Shown: one piece after another, positions 55,758 to 64,000 of the stretch
Layout: the number at the start of each line of letters is the position of its first letter
Position numbering within the stretch: the first letter of the stretch is position 1
NCBI GenBank assembly: GCA_038380435.1
Contig: JAWZYU010000013.1
Location: 62,576,446 to 62,640,445, forward strand
From: Ryuthela nishihirai
Lineage: Eukaryota; Arthropoda; Arachnida; Araneae; Heptathelidae
Direction: 5' to 3'
Length of the DNA: 64,000 nt
The notes under the pieces: model-generated
Databases searched by the model: none
Told to the model about the DNA's origin: nothing
What the model saw: the letters and a program-made list of their open reading frames with translations, nothing else
Translations under genes and position numbers: made by a program

Positions 55758-57216
55758 CTCCAGAAATGAAACACTCAAGCATACAATAAAAGAAATTACA
55801 AATAGACCAAAACATGTTAACTCCTATTGAAAGTTTCTGAGTATACCTTTGGCAACGGAGATAAGACTTGTAAATAACTAAGATATTAATTACGTTGACT
55901 TCACTATTGTTATACGTAACAAACCAAGTCGTAGAATCGTGTTGTACGCAGCAGAATAATACATTACTAAACAATGAAAAATGCGTTAACGTTGGAGAAG
56001 AGACCATGTCTCTCTCAATTAGAATTGCCTATAATCCCTCGTCGTCGAGGTCATGCTCCTTCGCATCCTCATCTAATTAAGGTAGGTCTGAATTTCAATA
56101 TCCCATTTATCTAGTTAGGGAACTTATCTATTTATGCCGTAGTGAATATATGTTAGTGCATACTTGTATTTGTTTTAGCCAATATCCTTGCTGTTTGTCA
56201 GGCATTGGACGCCCAGAAGATTGGTTGCACCGCATTAAGTGCGGACGTCTGTAAAATCGCGGTGGTAAGAAATCGTAATATATTAGGAGTTAAATGGGGA
56301 ATAAGATTTCTGTTATTGTTTAAGTATACTTTAGCTCAGGAGTCATTTGTTATGTGTTCAGTTACATATTATATCTGTGTTAACCGAGTAGACGGAGACG
56401 TGCAAGGCTTACACCCTTGGTAATCCAACCTTCGTTTAGCCGGTTAACAAGACGTTCAATATACTAAATAGTAAGTAAATGTATTCGGATCGATTTGTAG
56501 TAACCCAGGTGGATCTGATTTATACCCTCCATTCACAGAAATCAATATTTCATTACATTTGGTCTGGAAATCGGGTTTTAATTATTTTAAACATCTTTCT
56601 GTTGTTTATCATTTAACAACAGATAAAAATGTCCAATTTCTTTTACCAAATGTTTCGAAATATATTCAATTACAACAAATTACATTAATGACAATTGCAT
56701 TAATATTAACAATAATTATATTAGTATTAATAATATTAATAATATTTTTATAATATTTTTTATTAAAATTTATAATTTAATAATACTTTTATTAATAAAA
56801 ATGCATTAACCTGTAAATAATGCTTTTCCTTTTCATTGTATATTACATTATTAGTACGTAAAAATTTTCTGCACAACTTAAACCCACCATAACACAATTT
56901 TCCCTTATTTAATTTTATTTCGTTATAAAATTTCCTATGACTGACAAATTATATCCAAGTGCTGCAACTTGAATTGAAATACGAATGCGAAATGATTTGA
57001 AAAGTTTCAATTTGTGAATGAGACAAAATTGTTTTTTCGGGTTTAGAAACTTCTGACGTGGAGACTATCGTTCGGAATCCCAAAATACATCCACTTCTTC
57101 CCTCCCAAAAAAGAGGGGGGGGGGCGAAATTTTATTAGTAGAGGAGAATCAATCGTAAGCGTTTCATGCGAATGAAATCTTGCGACGTGGAGAGTGAAAT
57201 CTCATATACTTTAGGG
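55758..57216. other. Intergenic, nothing recognised
   Basis: A moderately GC-rich patch at 56180-56460 is unexplained. An extremely AT-rich run (ATTAATAAT-like) covers 56680-56800. The last 8 bases are the left target site of the following element. Confidence 0.4.
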
Positions 57217-57882
57217 CAATGGTTCTCAAAGCATGTGCCGAGAAATTTCCCATGGAATTGTAGATAAAAGGAAATTTAGAAACCATTTTGTTGCTCCTTT
57301 CTGAAACTGATTCTTCATTTAACTTTTTTCCGTTTAATAAAAAAACTTTTCCATATGAAAATGGGATAACAAGCAGGGCACAAAGCGGAGACGGATCTAG
57401 GGGGGTGCAAAGGGACCATGCCCCCCCACCCTTCCTTTCAGAATGCGATAAGGATAAAAGAGGGAAAAACTTATTAAAATTATTTATATTTTATGCATTT
57501 TTGAAGATTTTTTGAAAAAATCGTCAAGTAGAATGAAATGTTATAGTGCATTGGAAACGAAGTCTCTTGGCCTCCCATTTGACATTTTTTTTGACTCGAT
57601 TGTGTTTCTTGGGGCCTGCCTCGATTGTTTTCTAGATCCGGGCCTTACACAAAGCACACCGATAATACATACAGAGTACGTACTAACCTTAATAAATGTC
57701 AGAACTCGAACAAAAAAGTTCTCTGCGTTTACAAACGACTCCACAAAAATGGCTATTATTGAAGACAAATTGCGCATGTGCGAATTTCCCATAGTATTAC
57801 AACCAAATTTTTAGTGTGCCATCAGTATTCACGGCGAAATATACGATGTGCCGTGAGCAAAAAAAAAGCTTGAGTATCACTG
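57217..57882. mobile_element. hAT-like non-autonomous element with nested repeat
   Basis: The left end CAATGGTTCTCAAAGC and the right end (minus strand) CAGTGATACTCAAGC resemble hAT termini. 'cacatgc/cgatgtgccg' words near both ends match in inverted form. The flanking octamers CTTTAGGG and CTTTAAAG (57209-57216, 57883-57890) agree at 6 of 8 bases, a decayed target duplication. A family A repeat sits inside. Confidence 0.65.
57390..57650 (-). repeat. Interspersed repeat family A, nested copy
   Basis: On the minus strand it has 'cggatctagaaaac', 'caagaaacacaatcgagtc', 'aatgtcaaatgggaggcc', 'ttccaatgcactataacatt' and the AT block, then a C7/G run on the far side. It is a near-complete copy, useful for a consensus. 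Confidence 0.72.
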
Positions 57883-57890
57883 CTTTAAAG

Positions 57891-58049
57891 AGTGAGAAAA
57901 ACCCGAGCAACAGAAGATAAATTTGCTTATTAATCATAATGCACGAAAATATGAAGTTGTACAACAAACAAAAGGTTATATATAAATAAGTCAGAGGACC
58001 TAAAGTTATCCTAGCTTGGGGGTCTCAAGTAAGAGTCATCTGGCCCTGA
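57891..58049. other. Intergenic, nothing recognised
   Basis: Short gap. Confidence 0.35.
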
Positions 58050-58870
58050 CTGAAAGGTTAAAGTAGCGTCCAAAGGATAATTTGCTTTTGAGAGAGTCAC
58101 AAGGGAAAGCCTTCCTCTGGGAGACTTTTTTTGCTCCTTTTCAGAAACAAAAGAGCGAATGCTTCATTTTGTTGTCTGTTTGTCAAATTCTTTGTTTTTA
58201 GAAACAGATCAAAAATTATTTTTTGTTGGTTAGGTATTGTGAAATAGTACGATTCGTACTTTCGAAATCTCCATGTAACTAATTGCGCCATCAAACAGTG
58301 AAAAAAGTTAAAAATGGCAAACATTTCAATATTGTAATCGATGTAATTATATTAGAAATTTGACATGTTGATGGTAACACTTCACCATCAGCACAAGCAC
58401 AATTTTCTTTTGTTTTTAGAGATAATTCTTTGCTTTTGGAAATAAATATTATTTTTTCGTTGAATAGGTATTGATAAACTATTATGACTCATAGTTTTCG
58501 AATCTCCCAGTAGTTTTAATTGCAATCTCTGACGGGAAATAATTCCAAAATTTCAAACGTTTAACATATATCACAAACGATATGATGTTTTGCTGATAAA
58601 ATATCACGATCAAGGACTTAACATTTTCAGCAACAATTTGTCCCTTCACTCCGGGAGGGGGCAGGGAGTGACGAAACGTTTTGTTTTAAGAGATTAATGA
58701 AAGCCCTTTTTGAGTTGAACAGGTACTAACGAAATATCATGATTCATAGTTTTCAAACCCTTCAAAAGGCTTTAATTTACATCGTTAGAGGGCGGTAAAT
58801 GTAGAAGTAACATTGTAAACGATATATTTGTGCTAGAAATTCTGGTGGTGGAATGTTTCATCAAGAACAG
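58050..58870 (+). repeat. Decayed tandem array, ~270-bp unit, three copies
   Basis: Three successive segments (about 58080-58380, 58380-58640 and 58640-58870) show the same order of words: 'agaaacag/agataatt/agagatta', then 'ggtattg' or 'ggtacta', then 'tacgattcgtactttcga', 'tatgactcatagttttcga' or 'catgattcatagttttcaa'. A 'taattg' block and a 'cgatgtaat/cgatatgat/cgatatatt' block follow. Identity is low, so the duplication is old. Confidence 0.6.
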
Positions 58871-59130
58871 ATACCCAGATACCAGGTTGGGTTGGGTTGT
58901 TTTACCTCTGAGTGGCACTTTTTTGCACACATTGCGCTAAATGGCCATGTCACAAGGACCCCGAAGGCTCAGAGAAGGTTGGGGGAGGGGACCCACTGGA
59001 ACAAATGTTGCATGGTAGTCTTCCATTAAATCCGTCCAGACAATCCAGCGTACAAGAACAGATACCCAGATACAAGGAATGTGATAAAACTGAGAAAGGG
59101 GTTCATCTAGATTTCCTTTGATGCACCGGG
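58866..59130 (-). repeat. tRNA-like SINE family 3, copy 2 (head missing)
   Basis: On the plus strand it reads 'ctaaatggccatgtcacaag' and 'gaccccgaaggctcagag', the complement of the body of family 3. The tRNA-like head is not present. Confidence 0.7.
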
Positions 59131-60304
59131 CCTGGACAGCCATTGAATAAAAGAAGGGAAATTAAATATGCATAAAATATTTAAGTCACTTAATTTGTCT
59201 AAACTTCAATTACAAGCAACTTATTTTTAAACAGCATGAAGTGTAATAATTTGCTAATCATTAATTTAATTGAAATATTTATGAATATTTTAAAATTATT
59301 TACGAATATTTAAAAATATAATACTACCAGAAAATTTTGAAAAGATACAGCTTTAATTTAAAACTCTAATTCATTTACAAATTAATTCTCCCCTTAGTGC
59401 ACTCTTCAGACCCGGTATGGTATAAGTGGCTGTGATTTACCCAACCCTTAATCTTATTGATCTTATGTCACCCTCTTTTAGATTTTTGGCTGTGTCATGA
59501 ATGACAGCTGGCTAAACCACATTTCTGTAGGTGTTGAGGCTGTTAAATTTGCATGTGCTTTAATTAAATTATATTGGTTAAGATTCGTCAGGTTACCAGA
59601 GACGTATTGAAAGTCCACGCGATGCGAGATATGTGGTGGAGCATGGTTAGGAGGACTTCTGCTAAAGCGTTTTACAAAAATTGTGGGGAAAATTGATACA
59701 GAACTATCTGATGGAATAGCCCAGATTTTTCTATAGCTTTGAATGAATAATAATGATCACGAAAAATCAGCTTCGTTTTCCATTCTAGAATTTCCTCTCT
59801 TTGCTGCTTGTGGGTCAGAACTCATTAGCTCAAAGCCTTTCCTTAGGGAATGAAATTTACGCGATATGTTTAGCTTTTGGATAAGTTTTTATTTAGGCAT
59901 TTAATGCATTATAACTTTAAGATATCGTTTTACTCAAAACGCATGCATTTGTATTTTATGCAACAAAATATAATAATTTTGGTGTACCTTTTATTTTGAC
60001 AGTAGAAAGCAGAAAGGTAGTAAAGTAACAGAAAGACTACTGTAAGTCTATAACGAAAATGATTGTTTAGAAGTGATATTGGCTAAACAAATTCTCACAT
60101 TTTTAGGAGTTGTTCTAAATCTGCTGTCCAGTTTGTAGTCAAGGGGAGTGAGGAGGTGGAGGGAAGTGTAAAAATGCAATAAAACCAATGGCATGATGTT
60201 AGTGAGAACTGGAGAGACTATGAGATTTTGCAGTGGAAGCTTGTTGGGACTTGTTGAAGAACCGACTGCAGTCTCCCAGGTTGCAACCGACGTTTCGCTT
60301 CTGG
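59131..60304. other. Intergenic, nothing recognised
   Basis: AT-rich; no supported gene or element. Confidence 0.4.
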
Positions 60305-60665
60305 ACTAATATTTTGAGAAGACGGATTGTTTTACCCCTGAGGTGCACTTTGGCTAAATGGCCAGACCACAAAGATCCCAAGGATCGGAGCAGGTTGGGG
60401 GAAGGGATTGAATCAACTGGACAGCTGTTGGGATACAGATGGTAGCTTCCCTTCAAGATCATTCAGTATGTTGTTTAACGTGCACAGGGTATGGATCTCC
60501 TGCAACGGCTTCACGTCCCATCTGCCTGGCGGCCTCCTTTACCAGCCCAATGTTGTCCAGGAGTTAACTGGAGAAACTTCTCAACTCAGAAAAGGATGCG
60601 ATTCGAACCTGGGGACTGCAGATTATGAGCCTGTTGTGCTACCGAGAGACCCAACCCCAACCCCT
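60305..60665 (-). repeat. tRNA-like SINE family 3, copy 3 (complete)
   Basis: On the minus strand the head reads 'gggtctctcggtagcacaac', 'aggctcataatctgcagt' and 'caggttcgaatcgc', giving recognisable A-box, anticodon-like and B-box regions. The body ends 'caaagtgcacctcaggggta'. It is the copy with the best B box. Confidence 0.83.
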
Positions 60666-60969
60666 GGGAATAAGGTAAGTCCATTAAGGAATCAGGTAAG
60701 TTAACATCTTTCATTTTTAGTAATATTATTTTAGAAACAACCCCAGATATTTCGAAAATCATGAAGATTTTCCGTCACTTCGTCAGTAAACGTTGTGGAA
60801 ACCCTGCACTTAACGTACCATCTTACGATCAGCTGTGACAGCTTCCTAGTTCGCAGATATTCAGTTATTCCAAGCGATACCCAAATTCTGCTGATGAAAC
60901 ACACAATTAACAGTTAGGCTTAAAAATTCTTTAGAGATGCAGCTAAGCATCCAAATGAACTCATCCAGT
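60666..60969. other. Intergenic, nothing recognised
   Basis: No supported feature. Confidence 0.35.
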
Positions 60970-61205
60970 ACACAATTAATTATGTACACAATTAATATGA
61001 TATATCCCATGGCATGAAACACAACCAGTATAGATGTTTCAGTTGTAGATGTAATTCATGCCATGGGATATATCATAATTAATTGTGTACAATTATAGAT
61101 GTTCAGTTATAGATGTAAGTATAGATGTTTCAAACCAGTATAGATGTTTCAGTTATAGATGTAATAGTGCCATGGAATATATCCCATGGCATGAAACACA
61201 AACGA
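60970..61205. repeat. Nested direct and inverted repeats around 'cccatggcatgaaacac'
   Basis: 'gatatatcccatggcatgaa' at about 60999 is inverted at 61047-61070 ('catgccatgggatatatc') and repeated at 61178-61200. 'gtatagatgtttcagtt' recurs at 61028 and 61139, with partial copies between. The region can fold into several alternative hairpins. Confidence 0.82.
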
Positions 61206-61494
61206 TACAAATCAATCATCACTTCTGCTTTCTGTCCTTGTTATCTAAAGAGTAAATTATAAACCCAATAACTTCAGATTTCAAATATTGATAAATCTTG
61301 CTTCATAATTACATATTAGTAGAACGGGTCCCCGACTGACCAGATTCAAGAAAACCACTGAGAGGATTTTCTGCCTGCCGACTCCTTCAATTATATACGA
61401 ATGTAAGAAATTTTTATCCACAGCGGAAGTCTTTGACTCGGCAATTCCAGTCGATTTACTCTGTATTATATCATGTAGCAAACGTATTCAATGA
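61206..61494. other. Intergenic, nothing recognised
   Basis: AT-rich gap between the nested repeats and the possible LTR. No supported feature. Confidence 0.35.
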
Positions 61495-61960
61495 AGTCTT
61501 ATGATCTCTGAACTCTGAGAGAAATCTCTCAGTGCTGTTTCCAATGCCCTTGCTTTACGAGCGCACCGAAGTTCGCATTCTTGATAGTACAGTCGAGATA
61601 TTGACAAGCATCGTAGTCGCCAGTGATTCGATTTCTTTTCGAACTTCTAAATTTTTGCTCTAAAATGAAGAGGAAGAGCCACAGAATGATACGTACAGTG
61701 ATTGGATGGTTTCAATTTCTTCCGGCCTTCCTAAGAGAACTAGTGCCTCACTCAAGAATTAAATGTAGCTTAATATATACCTAGATTTAGAAGTATCTTA
61801 TTCGTACTTTAGTTTAAATAAACTCTCATTAAGCATAATTGCCTGACTTGAGTAGTTTATGGAGTTGAGTGCATTTTTGGCTGAAGCCGAATTACTCTGA
61901 CGAAAAGCCACTCGCCAGGTGGTCGTTGCTCGTTTTTATAAATAAAATCTTAACATTAGC
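61495..61960 (+). other. Possible LTR-like block
   Basis: It has higher GC, a late 'taaataaactctcattaagc' polyadenylation-like signal (61817) and a promoter-like start. No primer-binding site, coding region or second copy was seen. Low confidence. Confidence 0.25.
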
Positions 61961-62847
61961 ATGCAGTTAAGTGCAGTATTCTCAAAAAATTCTGTTTCAT
62001 AATGTTCAAATACGGTCTCTAGCCATATCCAAATATATGATCAAACTAGTTCAAGTAAGAAGAAAGCAATACAGGAAACAAATATTTCTCAGATACGGAA
62101 CTGCATAGTAAAGTAATGGCTGCAACACAAGTACTTCCACACATTTTGAAAGACGGCGGGAAAATGAGAATTTCGACTGATTGCCACAGATGGCGCAGCA
62201 AGCTGTGGTGCTTTAGGAACAGTCATCTATCTGTGCTAGCTAGTTATTCTGTGATTCGTCCACACATCTATCCAAACAATGTTTCCGAGATCAGACAGAG
62301 ACATGAAGTTTTCAGAATACATTTTTGCACGATATGCTAGATCATATTTCCGTCCCATTTCAAATAAAAATATTTTTATAATTTATATTTTTAAGAATCG
62401 AAAATTACTTTAATGCTGTCTTGTTTTAAATGCCAATACTAGCACGCCCAATATAAGAAGTAAGAAACCTCAAACGTTAACCTGTACTTACAAACATAAT
62501 GGCAAAAAGGAGTGCATTACAATTTTAGTCAGAGTATATTTAAGTACCTTTAAAGCACTCTGAGTTCTTAAAGCATGATTTTTCTTACCTTAAGTCTTGG
62601 TGCATGCCTTTTATCTGTTTATTTCTCTTATTGTATATTTTGTTTACCGCACCATGGCTTTAGTTGCCTTTATGCCATAAAACCTCAAACAACCAACGAA
62701 GCTCTAAGTTTTCGTTTTCATTGTTTAATTTGAATATATTTTCAACTTTTTCATTTCATTTATTTTAAACTTGAACCCATTTAACTTGTCGGCCTATTTC
62801 GCTTATATGAGAGGGCCTAACAAACTTTCCCCCATAAAGGAGCAGGA
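61961..62847. other. Intergenic, nothing recognised
   Basis: No supported gene. The open frame at 62116-62340 has no recognisable feature. Confidence 0.4.
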
Positions 62848-63200
62848 TTTGGTTTCGTCAGAAGTGTGCTAGGTTCATAATCGTTAGTTCCTAGTTTCGA
62901 GTCCCAGTTGTGCCGGCATTAAAATTTATCTCCGGTACCACTACCCCCAGTAGGAATGGGGACACCATTTCGCTTGGAAGGTCACTGTCCATTGAATGGA
63001 ACATTAAGCTGTGTCCTCGTGTGCCGAAGAGCCATAACCTGTGCACATTAAAGAATAAGTTTAATGGTTTTGAGGGGAGAATCCCATCTGTCACCTAACA
63101 GCTATTCAGTAATCCCCTACCCAACTCTGAGACGTTTAGGTTGTTGTGACCTGGTCATTTTGTTCAATGTGTGCAGAAAAAGTGCCTCTGGAAGCTAATT
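62848..63200 (+). repeat. tRNA-like SINE family 3, copy 4
   Basis: The head 'gtgctaggttcataatcg' with a B-box-like 'gtttcgagtcccag' is followed by the body 'aagagccataacctgtgcac', 'cagctattcagtaatcccct' and 'ggttgttgtgacctggtcat'. It is collinear with 49425-49795. Confidence 0.78.
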
Positions 63201-64000
63201 TTGACTAATATATTATGCAAATCTCCGCTCTCCAACGGATAAAGGAGTCCAAACAGGATATCCTCCTATCTCTGCGGAATATTACAAATTCCAATCTCTC
63301 TGTATCGAAAAGTGGCGTGGCTATTCAGTGAAACGGTGAAAAATAAGGTCTCACAAGTTAAAAACATCTGTGTAAAAGCAATACTCAAAAATCGAGAAAT
63401 TATGGCTATCCATACTAATTTAAAAGCACATAAGCAAAACACTGAATTCGTTCACTCTATAAGATTATTTTATATATAAGAATTTGAAATATACTGTTTT
63501 TATCCACTGTTTTTTATGTAATGTTTATTGCAAGACAGTATTTTATTCTATACGTAATGTCATTTTTGTACATACTGTACTCTTTGTGTTTATATTATTT
63601 TTGTAATAAACACATATTCCATTGTGAAGAATTTTATTGCTTCATAAATCGAAAGGGATTAACGACTTTTTGCCGGAATTGTGTGATATTGTGTGACTAT
63701 TGTTATTGGTTGTTGTATTGTTAAAAGAAATAACGTTCTTCATATTTAATTTAATATTATCTGTAGTAATAAGCGTAACTATATCGCATATTACTAACGA
63801 AATGTAATAAAGTGACAAATGATTTCTCCGCAGCAAACAACAAATGAATTGCTGCTATGGGAACAATCGTATCATTAGTGCTCATCGTTCAGATCAGTCA
63901 TCAACATATCCGGTTCTTTAAACAATTTTATCCCGCAATGTGAAAATTTGAAAATACAAAAATATTTCTTTTTTGTATCTGGCCTTACTAAAGTGAATAG
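63201..64000. other. Intergenic, nothing recognised to the window end
   Basis: AT-rich DNA, no gene supported. Confidence 0.4.

Noticed and set aside
54952..56007. A 351-codon minus-strand open frame with 43-residue repeats as a real protein gene
   Set aside because: It exists because the minisatellite period is a multiple of three. Outside the array the frame has no recognisable domain, and there is no promoter or splice evidence.
61495..61960. A confident LTR call
   Set aside because: Only composition and a polyadenylation-like signal support it; there is no second LTR, primer-binding site or target duplication.
62116..62340. A 74-codon plus-strand open frame as a small gene
   Set aside because: There is no recognisable motif, signal peptide or membrane span, and no promoter-like context.

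Overview
This is AT-rich eukaryotic DNA, almost certainly from an arthropod and probably from a chelicerate such as a spider. That placement is an inference. It rests on insect-type 7TM gustatory receptor-like genes, a DUF4817-type transposase DNA-binding domain, several tRNA-derived SINE families and a dense mix of decayed DNA transposons and LINEs. Nothing looks bacterial: there are no operons, no ribosome binding sites and no CRISPR.

The only convincing host genes are three paralogous, apparently intronless chemoreceptor genes of the gustatory receptor (7tm_7) family. All lie on the minus strand, at about 5.2-6.3 kb, 20.5-21.6 kb and 30.4-31.5 kb. The second and third are intact 390-codon genes. 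The first has a 2-nt deletion and a premature stop before its C-terminal tail. All three share sequence far beyond the coding region. Upstream there is a TATA-like box 166-171 nt before the ATG (TATAAAT in the intact genes, TAGAAAT in the broken one) and matching sequence to roughly 500-700 bp. Downstream, matching sequence continues for several hundred bases. They are therefore duplicated blocks of about 2.2-2.5 kb, now separated by transposon debris.

The rest is mobile-element sequence. 1-4.7 kb: the 3' part of a LINE with a restriction-like endonuclease, and a mariner deletion derivative. 8-11.4 kb: a piggyBac derivative with TTAA ends and a minus-strand CR1/jockey-like LINE. 14.4-18.3 kb: two adjacent Tc1/mariner elements with TIRs and TA flanks, plus a third relic. 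18.8-19.4 kb: an inverted pair of tRNA-derived SINEs. 22.3-25.9 kb: an interspersed repeat whose end has amplified into a 22-bp minisatellite, a possible LTR and a LINE 3' end. 26.2-28.4 kb: a hAT MITE with a perfect 8-bp target duplication, a mariner transposase relic and a second mariner deletion derivative. 32.7-45 kb: SINEs, large palindromes, tandem duplications and a shattered LINE. 45.4-48.7 kb: the longest LINE copy. 49-64 kb: a tRNA-like SINE family, a TA-flanked MITE, a putative BEL/Pao LTR with primer-binding site, a 6 x 129-bp minisatellite whose period keeps one frame open, and a second hAT-like element with a nested repeat.

All family assignments come from reading motifs by eye. 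No database search was run.
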